DNA from: Nannocystaceae bacterium
GTDB lineage: Bacteria > Myxococcota_A > Polyangia > Nannocystales > Nannocystaceae
NCBI GenBank assembly: GCA_019694555.1
Contig: JAIBBS010000007.1
Coordinates: 17,784 to 81,783 of the forward strand
Reading direction: 5' to 3'
DNA: 64,000 bases
Positions 15,385-24,742 of the stretch are shown in pieces. Position 1 is the stretch's first letter; every line of letters starts with the position of its first letter. The notes under the pieces were generated by a model. That model saw only the letters and a program-made list of their open reading frames with translations, made no database searches and was not told the DNA's origin. The translations under genes and the position numbers were made by a program.

Positions 15385-16563
15385 ATGCGCAGGCGCTCTC
15401 GTTCGCCTCTCGTCGTGCTGTCGCTGGCGTTCGCCTGCGACAAGCCCACGACCACCCCCGACGCCGCGGCCAGCTCCGACGGCGGCACGACGCCCCCCAC
15501 CGCACCGAGCAAGGTCGAGCCGAGCAAGGTCGAGCCGAGCAAGGTCGAGCCGAGCAAGCCCGAGCCGGTCGCGACCAAGGAGGTCTGGCTCGACCCGCTG
15601 CCGCAGGAGGTCCACCTGGGCCGCATCCGCCAGCTGACCTTCGGCGGCGAGAACGCCGAGGCCTACCTCAGCGGCGACGAGCGCAAGCTGGTGTTCCAGT
15701 CGACCCGCGACGGCGGTGGTTGCGACCAGATCTACACCATGGGCATCGACGGCTCCGACGTCCGGCGCATCAGCTCGGGCAAGGGCCGCACGACCTGCTC
15801 GTACTTCCTGCCCGGCGATCAGCGGGTGCTGTACGCCTCGACCCACGCGGCCGCCGACGATTGCCTGCCACCGCCCGATCGCAGCCACGGCTACGTGTGG
15901 AAGCTGTACTCGGAGTTCGACATCTACACCGCGGCGATCGACGGCAGCGACGTCAAGCCGCTGGTCGCGGGCCCCGGCTACGACGCCGAGGCGACCGTGA
16001 GCCCGCTGGGTGACCGCATCGTGTTCACCTCGACGCGCGACGGCGACCCCGAGCTGTACGTGATGAACGTCGACGGCAGCAAGCCCAAGCGGCTGACCCG
16101 CACCAAGGGCTACGACGGCGGCGCATTCTTCTCGCCCGACGGCAAGCACATCGTCTATCGCGCCAACCATCCCAGCGGCAAGGAAGAGCTGGCCAAGTAC
16201 GACGCGATCATCAAGGAAGGCCTGGTGCGGCCGACCCGCCTGGAGCTGTTCGTGATGGACGCCGACGGCAAGCACAACAAGCAGATCACGCGCAACGGCA
16301 AGGCCAACTTCGCGCCGTTCTTCCACCCCGACGGCAAGCGCATCATCTTTGCCAGCAACCAAGCCGACGAGCAGGGTCGCAACTTCGATCTGTACCTGGT
16401 GGACATCGCCGGCAAGCACGTCGAGCAGGTCACGCACAACCCTGACTTCGACGGCTTCCCGATGTTCACGCGCGACGGCAAGCAGCTGATCTTCGCCAGC
16501 AACCGCCACTCGGCGCAGCACGGCGACACCAACGTCTTCGTCGCGGAGTGGAAGGACGGCTGA
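15385..16563 (+). CDS. TolB-like (PD40) beta-propeller lipoprotein
   Basis: The 392-residue product starts with a lipoprotein signal (VVLSLAFACDK), then a linker with tandem PSKVE units. From about residue 75 it is a chain of PD40-type blades: LVFQSTRDGGGCDQIYTM, IVFTSTRDGDPELYVMNVDG, AFFSPDGKHIVYRANH, APFFHPDGKRIIFASN and PMFTRDGKQLIFASN. This is the propeller fold of TolB, a periplasmic partner of the Tol-Pal system, but no TolB N-terminal domain is present and it is lipid-anchored. The blades may bind protein or sugar. The kinase gene starts two bases after its stop, so both belong to one unit and the propeller may be connected with signalling. Confidence 0.85.
   Translation: MRRRSRSPLVVLSLAFACDKPTTTPDAAASSDGGTTPPTAPSKVEPSKVEPSKVEPSKPEPVATKEVWLDPLPQEVHLGRIRQLTFGGENAEAYLSGDERKLVFQSTRDGGGCDQIYTMGIDGSDVRRISSGKGRTTCSYFLPGDQRVLYASTHAAADDCLPPPDRSHGYVWKLYSEFDIYTAAIDGSDVKPLVAGPGYDAEATVSPLGDRIVFTSTRDGDPELYVMNVDGSKPKRLTRTKGYDGGAFFSPDGKHIVYRANHPSGKEELAKYDAIIKEGLVRPTRLELFVMDADGKHNKQITRNGKANFAPFFHPDGKRIIFASNQADEQGRNFDLYLVDIAGKHVEQVTHNPDFDGFPMFTRDGKQLIFASNRHSAQHGDTNVFVAEWKDG
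15505..15564 (+). repeat. In-frame 15-base tandem repeat in the propeller lipoprotein linker
   Basis: Three identical copies of a 15-base unit (CCGAGCAAGGTCGAG, at 15505, 15520 and 15535) and one variant at 15550 encode PSKVE, PSKVE, PSKVE, PSKPE just after the lipid anchor. Identity at DNA level suggests recent slippage. Confidence 0.85.
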
Positions 16564-16565
16564 CG

Positions 16566-17453
<888 letters not shown>

Positions 17454-17462
17454 GCACGCGAC

Positions 17463-18494
17463 TCAGGGGGCACCGGTGACGATGATGCGCACGATCACGG
17501 CGCTTATCGTCTCGAGGTCGGCCACGTTCCCGCGCGCGCGCACGTTGACGAACGCGCCGGCCCCGTCGACGCGTAGGCTGTCGACCACTGTCTTCGGCAC
17601 GCCGAGGTTGGTCACCATCGGCTTGAAGCCGTCGAGCAAGCGCCCGATCTCGGCGGCAGCGCTGCGCGCGAGCTCGGGTCCGGGATACTGCATCGACACG
17701 TCCATCGCGACGCCACCGTGCAGCTCCAGCGTCGCGACCATGTCGTCGGCGCGCGTGCCCGCGATCGACAGCGAGGACGCGCTGGCCGATCGCACCGCCA
17801 ACCACGCCGCACGGCCCTCGCCGGTGCGCGCGAGGCTGAGCGTGAGCGGCCCCTCGAGCAGCGAGCGCCCGCGGCCGGCGATGCGCTCGCGCGTGGGCTC
17901 GACCCAGGCCGGTGACGCGATCACGAGCGTGCAGCGGTCCACGATGATGCCGCGGGTCCCGCCCTCGAGCGCGAGCTCCGTGGTGCCTTCGTGCGGCGCG
18001 AGCGTGAAGCCGGGCTCCGCCTTCGCGCTCGCGAGCTGGGCGCGCACACACTCGAGCTTGTCCGGGTCGCCGATGCCGTCGGCCTGCAGCACCGACAGCG
18101 AGTGCGCGCTGCCGTCGCTGCGTGCGGTGGTGACGGCGCGCCAGCTGCCCAGCCCCAGCCCACAGTGCTCGGCCGCCGCGAACACGTCCCGCAACGCGTC
18201 GGACTTCGCGAAGGCGCCCACGACCGCGGCGACGCTCGGCTCCTGCAGCAACGCCACCACATCGACGTGCGAGACCGTGTCGGCCTCGGCGGGGGCGAAG
18301 CGCAGCGCGGCCACGCCCCCGCGCGCGCATGGGATGTCGCCGGTGGCGTGACGCGCCGGTGACGGAGCCTCGCGCGCAGGCGTCTGCGCGTCCGCGGCGA
18401 CCGCGGGCGACGCCGGTGCCACGGGCCCGATGGGTTGCGCGGCCGCGCCTCGGCAGCCGAACGCGAGCAAGCAGGCAGCAACGCCGCGACGCAT
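17463..18494 (-). CDS. Secreted or lipid-anchored protein of unknown function
   Basis: The 343-residue product begins MRRGVAACLLAFGCRG, a short signal with a possible lipobox Cys14, followed by an Ala/Pro linker. The body has alternating beta strands and helices (for example SHVDVVALLQEPSVAAVVGAF and FVNVRARGNVADLETISAVIVRIIV) and a conserved-looking Cys pair, but no motif I recognise. It is convergent with the kinase gene, separated by nine bases. TACAAC lies nine bases before its ATG. Confidence 0.6.
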   Translation of the reverse strand: MRRGVAACLLAFGCRGAAAQPIGPVAPASPAVAADAQTPAREAPSPARHATGDIPCARGGVAALRFAPAEADTVSHVDVVALLQEPSVAAVVGAFAKSDALRDVFAAAEHCGLGLGSWRAVTTARSDGSAHSLSVLQADGIGDPDKLECVRAQLASAKAEPGFTLAPHEGTTELALEGGTRGIIVDRCTLVIASPAWVEPTRERIAGRGRSLLEGPLTLSLARTGEGRAAWLAVRSASASSLSIAGTRADDMVATLELHGGVAMDVSMQYPGPELARSAAAEIGRLLDGFKPMVTNLGVPKTVVDSLRVDGAGAFVNVRARGNVADLETISAVIVRIIVTGAP

Positions 18495-18547
18495 TCGTGA
18501 TCGGTTGTAGCACGCGCGACGCGAGCGCCGCTATCGCGGACCGCGGC

Positions 18548-18967
18548 TCACGTTGCCGCGCCGGGCCCTGCTGCACCCGTGCGGGCCGGCACCGCGCAGC
18601 CCTGGTCACAGCGGCCGGTGAGCGCGAGCCGCCGCTCGGCGAAGCGATCGTAGGCCCACGACAACACCGACGCGATGCCCGGCAGCCGCGTGAGCGCGAC
18701 CAACCAGCCCAGGCCGACCGCCTGGTACAGCCGGCGGAACACCTCGATGCCATCGATCACGCGACCATCGGGCAGCGTCGCGTGGATGCGGGCCATCAAG
18801 CGCTCGTACTGCAGGCCGTACGCGCCGGCGTCGAACTGCGGCGCAGCGATGTCGACGAAGTCGATCGCGCCGCGGCGATCGAGCCGCCGCAGCATCGCGA
18901 CCTCGCGCGCACACAGGGGACACGCACCGTCGTGGAACAGTCGCACCGACCAGCTCGACTCGACCAT
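18548..18967 (-). CDS. DCC-family thiol-disulfide oxidoreductase-like protein (DUF393)
   Basis: The 139-residue protein has the DCC family signature near the N-terminus, VRLFHDGACPLCAREVAMLRR, with the CPLC redox-type motif, then FVDIAAPQFDA, GRVIDGIEVFRRLYQAVG and a C-terminal helix LLxWAYDRFAERR-like segment (here VLSWAYDRFAERRLALTG). DUF393 proteins are small, thioredoxin-related and of unsettled function. ATG at 18967 gives the usual length; a longer frame adds an unlikely N-terminus. Confidence 0.83.
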   Translation of the reverse strand: MVESSWSVRLFHDGACPLCAREVAMLRRLDRRGAIDFVDIAAPQFDAGAYGLQYERLMARIHATLPDGRVIDGIEVFRRLYQAVGLGWLVALTRLPGIASVLSWAYDRFAERRLALTGRCDQGCAVPARTGAAGPGAAT

Positions 18968-19066
18968 GGCACCGCGGAGCTTGACGGCGATCGCGAGCCC
19001 TGCAAGCGGGCGGCACACGCGTCGGTCCCCGCGGCTACCAAGCAATGGGGAAGGGCCCCGAGTCGT

Positions 19067-19091
19067 GGATGAGACGCGACGCGTCTCATCC
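19067..19091 (-). terminator. Perfect 12-bp inverted repeat after the outer-membrane-type gene
   Basis: GGATGAGACGCG, one base, then CGCGTCTCATCC form a perfect palindrome beginning five bases after the stop at 19097-19099. It can fold as a strong hairpin but lacks a U-run, so it may end or protect the transcript rather than act as a classical terminator. Confidence 0.5.
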
Positions 19092-19096
19092 CCAAC

Positions 19097-20281
19097 TCAG
19101 TACTCGTAGCCGCGCACGCCGACCTTGACCTCGACCAGCGCCCCGAACGCGGTCAGCGGCTGGCTGCGGCTGCGCCGCACGTGCACGTCGAGGTAGGGCG
19201 ACAGGCCGATGCGCACGTTGGTCTTCTGCAGGTCGAGGCCCTCGGTGCCGGTGGGATACCAGTACAGCCATGCCTCGGCGCGGAAGGTCTGCCCGGCCGC
19301 GAAGGGATTCCAGCGCCCGGGGTTGCCGACCGCGGCCCAGCGCAGCGCGGGGCCGAAGCCCAGCTGCTGCAGCACTCGCTTGCCACGCTGCAGCGTGAAC
19401 AACACCGGCAGCGTCGCGCTCAGCACCGGGCGCACCGCCGGTCCGGTGATCGTCACGTCGGTGGTGAACGCGGGCCCCTCGTCCTTGGCCGGCATCAGGA
19501 TGCCGACCGGGTTCGCGCCCGACCAGTTGCGATCGTAGCGCAGCAGCAGCTGCGGCGCGACGCGGTGGCGCCGCGGTTGGTGCAGATACACCAGCAGTCG
19601 CAGCATCCCCTTGAACGAGTGCCGCGTCGACTTGCGCTCCGCCGCGCCGGCTTGCGGATACCAGTGGAACGTCTGCACGCCCCAGTCGGCGTCGAGTCCC
19701 AGCTGGTACAGCTTGGCCGGGCCGGTCTGCGCGGTCGCATCGCGGATCCAGTCGCCGACCACGCCCACGCGCCAACCCGAGGTGAAGCCGCCGAGCGCAT
19801 CGACGGCCGCACGCGCGCCGCCGCTGGGCGACTCGAGCGTGAGCGGCACGCGCACCGCCAGGCCCAGGCGTCCGCCGTCGCACGCGTCCTTGCCGTCCTT
19901 GCAGCGCGGCTCGAACACGAGGTCGCCACCGAGCGAGACCATCGACGAGCGACCGCCCGCCGACACGTCGACGTTGGGTGCGCCGCGGGTGTTGCGGTCG
20001 CCGCCGGTGTTGGGCGTGACGTCGCGGCTGGGCTCGCGCTCCGGCGTCGGCTCGGGCTCGGGCGTGGGCTCGGGCGTCGGCTCGGGCTCGGGCTCGGGCG
20101 TGGGCTCCGGCGGCGGATCCGGCTCGGGCGTCGGCTCCGGCGTCGGCTCGGGCTCGGGCGTCGGCCGCGGATCGGAGGGATTGCGCGAGGGCAGCTCCGG
20201 CGCCGCGGTGGCACGGCCGGGCACCGCCGCGAACGCGGCGGCCAGCAGCAGCGCGCACGCGCGGCTCGACGCGGCGATCAT
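19097..20281 (-). CDS. Outer-membrane-type beta-barrel protein with Pro/Glu/Thr linker
   Basis: The 394-residue product has a signal peptide (CALLLAAAFAAVPGRATA) and then about 60 residues of repeated PEPTPEPTPE-type sequence (20040-20165 on the DNA). The following 290 residues are rich in amphipathic beta strands of about ten residues (VGVVGDWIRD, LYQLGLDADWGVQTFHWYP, LYWYPTGTEGLDLQ) and end in VKVGVRGYEY, with an aromatic final residue as in barrel proteins. Family not recognised. Its ATG overlaps the stop of the small upstream gene as ATGA, so the pair is coupled. Confidence 0.65.
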   Translation of the reverse strand: MIAASSRACALLLAAAFAAVPGRATAAPELPSRNPSDPRPTPEPEPTPEPTPEPDPPPEPTPEPEPEPTPEPTPEPEPTPEREPSRDVTPNTGGDRNTRGAPNVDVSAGGRSSMVSLGGDLVFEPRCKDGKDACDGGRLGLAVRVPLTLESPSGGARAAVDALGGFTSGWRVGVVGDWIRDATAQTGPAKLYQLGLDADWGVQTFHWYPQAGAAERKSTRHSFKGMLRLLVYLHQPRRHRVAPQLLLRYDRNWSGANPVGILMPAKDEGPAFTTDVTITGPAVRPVLSATLPVLFTLQRGKRVLQQLGFGPALRWAAVGNPGRWNPFAAGQTFRAEAWLYWYPTGTEGLDLQKTNVRIGLSPYLDVHVRRSRSQPLTAFGALVEVKVGVRGYEY

Positions 20282-20553
20282 ATGCGCATCTCCACCTCGC
20301 CGTAGCCGTGATCGGTCCACAGATCGAGGCGTTGATCGTCGGCGACACCGGGCAGATCGATCGTCAGGCGGTACTTGGCGCGGCCGACCGCGAACACGCG
20401 CACGCGCAGGTTGACCTCGTCGTCGACGTCGCCGGTCCAGCTGGCCGGACCGATGCCGTCGGCGATGATCCGCTTCTTGCAGTCGACGAACGCGTAAAAG
20501 CGTTCGACCGTGCCGGAGAGTGCCTCGAGGCGCAGGGTCAGACGTCGGGTCAT
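20278..20553 (-). CDS. Small protein of unknown function, coupled to the barrel-like gene
   Basis: The 91-residue product lacks a signal peptide and looks like a small all-beta domain (LTLRLEALSGTVERFYAFVDCKK, NLRVRVFAVGRAKYRLTIDLPG, RLDLWTDHGYGEVEMRI). One Cys is present. It is the first gene of a two-gene unit ending in the outer-membrane-type protein, joined by an ATGA overlap at 20278-20281. I do not recognise the family. Confidence 0.6.
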   Translation of the reverse strand: MTRRLTLRLEALSGTVERFYAFVDCKKRIIADGIGPASWTGDVDDEVNLRVRVFAVGRAKYRLTIDLPGVADDQRLDLWTDHGYGEVEMRI

Positions 20554-20655
20554 CGGCCGGCGGCAGTCTGCCGGGGCCGCACCGCCGCACCAAGTTTCGC
20601 GCAGGTTCGCGCGTCCTGATGGCCACTGCCGCCGCGGCCGGGCTCGGCGACCGCG

Positions 20656-21261
20656 TCAGCCACCGTCGATCGGACGCGCATCGAGCTCGGCCACGGTGCT
20701 CGCGCGCAGCGAGGCATCGATGTCCATCGCTTCGAGCGCGTCGCGCAGCGCCGCCTTGCCGCGGTGCAGGCGACTCTTGACCGTGCCCAGCGCGATGCCC
20801 AGCGCCGACGCGATGTCGGCGAGGCTGCGGTCTTGCCAGAAGAACAGCTCGAGCACCTCGCGGTACTCCGGCGCCAGCGGTGCCAGCGCGTCGAGGAACA
20901 GCCGCTGCTGATCGAGCCGCGCGAGCACGCCGGTGGGCGAGGTGCGGATGTCCGGCAGCGGCGCCTGCGACGGTGAGATCTCGTGACCGCGCGGTCGCTT
21001 GCGCTCGAGGTGCTTGAGCAGCTGCTTGCGCGCGATGCCCAGCAGGTACGCGCGCAGGCTCGCGTCGTCGCGCAGCCGGTCGCGGAACTCGACGCAGGCC
21101 TCGAAGGTCCGCTGCGTCAGGTCTTCGACGTCGGCGCCGCGGACGTGGCGATCGAAGTAGCGGAACACCACCGCGAAGTGGCGACGCAGCAGCACGTTGG
21201 CGGCGCTGGTGTCTCCGGCACGCCAGCGCTGCAACAGCTCGACGTCGCTGGGCTCACCCAC
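20656..21261 (-). CDS. ECF-type RNA polymerase sigma factor
   Basis: The 201-residue protein has both sigma-70 regions of extracytoplasmic-function factors. Region 2 (about 25-95) includes FRYFDRHVRGADVEDLTQRTFEACVEF, and region 4 (about 130-185) includes PEYREVLELFFWQDRSLADIASALGIALGTVKSRLHRGKAAL. It should direct RNA polymerase to a small regulon in response to an envelope or other signal. The GTG start (21261) has TACCGT exactly six bases upstream. It lies 21 bases after the lipoprotein gene; no gene with a recognisable zinc-ribbon or membrane anti-sigma domain is adjacent. Confidence 0.9.
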   Translation of the reverse strand: MGEPSDVELLQRWRAGDTSAANVLLRRHFAVVFRYFDRHVRGADVEDLTQRTFEACVEFRDRLRDDASLRAYLLGIARKQLLKHLERKRPRGHEISPSQAPLPDIRTSPTGVLARLDQQRLFLDALAPLAPEYREVLELFFWQDRSLADIASALGIALGTVKSRLHRGKAALRDALEAMDIDASLRASTVAELDARPIDGG

Positions 21262-21267
21262 CCCGCG

Positions 21268-21273
21268 ACGGTA
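21268..21273 (-). promoter_or_regulatory. -10 box (TACCGT) of the ECF sigma gene
   Basis: TACCGT on the minus strand ends six bases before the GTG at 21261 and lies in the 21-base gap after the lipoprotein gene, so the sigma gene may also be transcribed alone. Confidence 0.5.
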
Positions 21274-21282
21274 GCACGAGCG

Positions 21283-21870
21283 TCACGGCACCAGGCCGCC
21301 GACGTGCACGCCACCGTTGCCGTCGATCTCGACCTTGGTGCGACCGTCGTCGACCTCGAGCTTGCTGCCCTTGCGCTTCACGTGCGCGTTGCCGGCGTCG
21401 ACGTCGACGTCGCTGCCGCGCTCGTGCACCTGCACGTGGCCGCGGCGTCCGGCGTCGACGTCCACGTCGCCGCGCGTCGGTGTCGGCGTCGGCGTCGGGA
21501 CGCCGCCGTCGACGTCGACCGAGCCCGGCCGCACGTGGACCGCCTTGCCGCCGGCCTGCACGTCGACGCGACCGTCGCCGACCTCGGCGCGGGTGCCGTC
21601 GACCTCGGCGCGCACGCTCGAGCCCTCGGGCCCGACCGCCGCCTGCACGCCATCGACACGCGCGCGCACACCATGCGTGCCCGCCTTCGCGTCGACGCCG
21701 CGGCTGGTCGCCGACACGCCGTCGGGTCCGATCTCCGCGCGCACGCCCTGGGCGTCGAGCGACACGCCCGCGGGTGCGACGTCGCCCTGCGCGGGCGCGG
21801 CCTGCTGCGCGCGATCGCAGCCGAACACGGACAGGGTGAGCAGGGCGATGGCGAGGCTTCGATGCAACAT
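21283..21870 (-). CDS. Lipoprotein with short glycine-centred beta repeats
   Basis: The 195-residue product has a lipoprotein signal (LAIALLTLSVFGCDR). The rest is a run of 10-12-residue units of the type GVxAxVDG or VDVxAG (GVRAEIGPDG, GVSATSRGVDAKAG, SVRAEVDGTRAEVGDGR), broken by a TPTPTPT linker. Such units suggest a beta-solenoid or surface fibre-like shape. AGGAG lies seven bases before the ATG, so this gene has a normal Shine-Dalgarno site, unlike many neighbours. It precedes the ECF sigma gene and is divergent from the large kinase. Function unknown; a role in signal input to the sigma factor is only a guess. Confidence 0.7.
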   Translation of the reverse strand: MLHRSLAIALLTLSVFGCDRAQQAAPAQGDVAPAGVSLDAQGVRAEIGPDGVSATSRGVDAKAGTHGVRARVDGVQAAVGPEGSSVRAEVDGTRAEVGDGRVDVQAGGKAVHVRPGSVDVDGGVPTPTPTPTRGDVDVDAGRRGHVQVHERGSDVDVDAGNAHVKRKGSKLEVDDGRTKVEIDGNGGVHVGGLVP

Positions 21871-22004
21871 GGTGGGCTCCTGGGAAACGCGCGATGTCGC
21901 GTTCGAACCCGGGTCCGACGAGCACCACCGAAGGTTCCCGACCGCGGTGGGAACCCGAGGCGCTCCACGTCGGACCCCGTGCACCGGTGGCGCAACGCGG
22001 CGAT

Positions 22005-24734
22005 ATGCTGGAGCCGGCCGTGACCGCGACCGTCGACAGCCACGAGCGCGACGAGCCGCTGGACCTGCGCGAGCGCATCGCGCTGGCCGCGATCGAACGC
22101 CGGCTGCTGGGCAACACCGTCGATCCGCCCCTGGTCGCGGGGCGCTACGAGCTCCACGCCGAGATCGGTGCCGGCGGCATGGGCGTGGTCCGCCGCGCGT
22201 GGGATCGCGAGCTGCAGCGCGTGGTCGCGCTGAAGTTCCTGCGCGTGGGCCCGCGCCCCGACGCCGCCTTCGCGCGGCGGCTGGTGCAGGAGGCCCAGGC
22301 GCTGGCGCAGCTGGCCCACCCCAACGTCGTCGCGGTCTACGACGTGGGCCCGGCCGAGGACGCCTACTACGTCGCGATGGAGTACATCCGCGGTGCCGAC
22401 GTACCGCAGTGGCTCGCACGCGAGCGTCGGGCTTGGCACGAGATCGTCGCGGTGTTCGTGCAGGCGGCCCACGGCCTGGCCGCGGCGCACGACGCAGGGC
22501 TGGTGCACCGCGACGTGAAGCCTTCGAACCTGGTGCTCGGCGAGGACGGACGCGTGCGCGTGGTCGACTTCGGCCTCGCGCTCGCGCGGCGCACGACGCC
22601 GGCGGCGGCGCGCGACGACGATGCGTCGCCGCCGTGGCCCGGCGCGATCACGCCGCCGGGCAGCGTGCTGGGCACGCCGGGATACACCGCGCCCGAGCAG
22701 CTCGCCGGCCGCGCGGCCGATGCCGCGTCGGATCAGTTCGCGTGGTGCGTCTCGCTGTTCGAGGCGCTGTGGCAGCGGCGCCCGTTCGAGCCCACGGCGT
22801 TGCATCGCGCTGCGACCGGCGCCGCGCTGCCGCGGCCGCCGACGCCGCCGCTGCACGATCCGGTGCCGCGGTGGCTGATGCCGATCCTGCGCCGCGGACT
22901 GCAGGCCGATCCCGCGCAGCGCTGGCCGTCGATGCGCGCGCTCGCGACCGCGATCGAGCGGCGGCTCGCCCGACGCGGTCGCGCGCCGTACCTGCTGGGT
23001 GCGCTCGCGCTGGCGACGGCCGCGGGTGCACTCGCGCTGCCGCGGGCGAGCGCGGCCCCGCTGTGCGACGCCGAGCTCGCGACGCCGTGGCCGCGCGACG
23101 GCGGCACCGCGCTGGCGCTCGCGTTCTCTCGCTCCGACGCGCCCTTCGCCGCGACCGCGGCCGATCACGCGATCGCACGGCTCGATCGCTGGGCCCAGCG
23201 CTGGGACGAGGCCCGCGCGACCGTGTGCACGGCGCAGCGCCCGAGCGCGCCCGCGACGCTGCGCTGCCTCGAGCACAGCGCCGCCGAGGCGCGCGCGACC
23301 GCGGCGCTGTTGGCCGAGGCCACGCCCGATGTGATCGCGCACGCGACCGACGCGGTCGCCTCGCTCGACGATCCGACCGCGTGCCTGCGCGCGACCGAGC
23401 CGCCGGCCTCGAACCCGCTCGACGCGCCCTCGCCCGCGCGGCGCAATCTCGAGGATGCGATCGCCCAGGCCGCCGCCAACAACCGCGCCGGCCGCTCGGC
23501 CGCGGCCGCGGACGCGCTGGCCGCGATCGTCGCGACGCTGCAGACCGACGAACGCGCGATCGATCTGCGCGCACGCGCGCGGCTGCAGCTGGGCCACGCG
23601 CTGCACGACCTCTCGCGCGAGGAGGCCGCCCACGACGCGCTCGCGGACGCGTACTTCGAGGCGCTGCGGGTCGACGATCCCCGCACCGCGACCGAGGCGC
23701 TGACCATGCTCGTGCTGGTCGACGGCGAGCGGCTGGGCCGCAGCGACGACGCGGCGCGCTGGGCCCGGCACGCCCACGCGCTCATCGCCGCCGCACGGCT
23801 GGGTCCGCGCGCCGAGGGCCGGCTGCTGCACGTCGAGGCCGCGGCCCACGTCGTGCGCGGGCGCCACCAGGCCGCGATCGATGCCGCCGTCGCGGCGCTC
23901 GAGCAGTTCGAGGCCGCCGCCGACGCCGAGCCGCTCGACGAAGCCTGGACGCTGCACACGCTCGCCAACGCGCGCCACGAGGCCGGCGAGTTCGCGGCCG
24001 CGCTCGCCGATCACGAGCGCGCGCGCACGATGGTCACCGCGGTGTTGGGCGAGGGCCACCCCGAGGCGTTGCTGATCGACAGCGGCATCGCCGGCGATCG
24101 ACTCGCGCTCGGTCGCGCCGACGAGGCGCTGGCGGGTTACCAGGCCGTGCTCGCGCGACTGCAGCGCGACGGCGACGCGGCCACCATCGCGCGCGCGCAC
24201 AACAACCTCGCGGTGACGTACGAAGCGCTCGCGCGGCCCGACGACGCCGACGCGCACTACCGCAGCGCGCTCGCGGGCTACGAGGCCGCCGGCGCGACCG
24301 CGTGGCCGGCCACCGCGGCGACGCTGTACAACCTCGGCCACCTGCACTACCGCCGCGGCCTGGTGCCGCAGGCGGTGGGCGAGTTCCGCCGCTGCCTGGA
24401 GCTGCGTCGCGCGCTGCTCGAGCCCGACAACCCCGCGATCGCGGCGACCACCACCGCGCTCGCGGTCGCGCTCGAGGACAGCGGCGACTTCGACGCCGCG
24501 CTGCCGCAGCACCTCGCGGCGCTCGAGAGCCGCGAGCGCGTCGACCCCGACGCACTCGCGGTCGGACACGCGCTGTTCAACCTCGGCCTGCACCACGACA
24601 AGCGCGGGCAGTCGGCCGCGGCGATACAGTGGCTGACGCGCGCGCTCGAGCACGCGCGCGCACACCACCACGACGCGTTCGCGGCCGAGGTCAGCGCGGA
24701 GCTGACCCGCGTGCGCACCGCGGCGCCGCGCTGA
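22005..24734 (+). CDS. Membrane Ser/Thr protein kinase with C-terminal TPR domain
   Basis: The product (about 909 residues) has a cytoplasmic kinase domain (about 45-310): GAGGMGVVRRAW, VVALKFLRVG, AGLVHRDVKPSNLVL, VVDFGLALAR and GTPGYTAPEQ. A membrane segment follows (PYLLGALALATAAGALALP, about 330-348). The remaining 550 residues are helical repeats of TPR type, clearest near the end (IARAHNNLAVTYEALARPDDADAHY, TLYNLGHLHYRRGLVPQAVGEF, LFNLGLHHDKRG). This layout is common in myxobacteria. Start is uncertain: ATG 21894, ATG 22005 or GTG 22020 all fit; a TATGCT at 22004-22009 ends ten bases before GTG 22020 and would make that the leaderless start. Confidence 0.87.
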   Translation: MLEPAVTATVDSHERDEPLDLRERIALAAIERRLLGNTVDPPLVAGRYELHAEIGAGGMGVVRRAWDRELQRVVALKFLRVGPRPDAAFARRLVQEAQALAQLAHPNVVAVYDVGPAEDAYYVAMEYIRGADVPQWLARERRAWHEIVAVFVQAAHGLAAAHDAGLVHRDVKPSNLVLGEDGRVRVVDFGLALARRTTPAAARDDDASPPWPGAITPPGSVLGTPGYTAPEQLAGRAADAASDQFAWCVSLFEALWQRRPFEPTALHRAATGAALPRPPTPPLHDPVPRWLMPILRRGLQADPAQRWPSMRALATAIERRLARRGRAPYLLGALALATAAGALALPRASAAPLCDAELATPWPRDGGTALALAFSRSDAPFAATAADHAIARLDRWAQRWDEARATVCTAQRPSAPATLRCLEHSAAEARATAALLAEATPDVIAHATDAVASLDDPTACLRATEPPASNPLDAPSPARRNLEDAIAQAAANNRAGRSAAAADALAAIVATLQTDERAIDLRARARLQLGHALHDLSREEAAHDALADAYFEALRVDDPRTATEALTMLVLVDGERLGRSDDAARWARHAHALIAAARLGPRAEGRLLHVEAAAHVVRGRHQAAIDAAVAALEQFEAAADAEPLDEAWTLHTLANARHEAGEFAAALADHERARTMVTAVLGEGHPEALLIDSGIAGDRLALGRADEALAGYQAVLARLQRDGDAATIARAHNNLAVTYEALARPDDADAHYRSALAGYEAAGATAWPATAATLYNLGHLHYRRGLVPQAVGEFRRCLELRRALLEPDNPAIAATTTALAVALEDSGDFDAALPQHLAALESRERVDPDALAVGHALFNLGLHHDKRGQSAAAIQWLTRALEHARAHHHDAFAAEVSAELTRVRTAAPR

Positions 24735-24742
24735 GCCGCGGC

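Noticed and set aside
19995..20165. Tandem DNA repeats as a possible independent element
   Set aside because: They encode the Pro/Glu/Thr linker of the barrel-like protein in frame; a coding explanation is sufficient.
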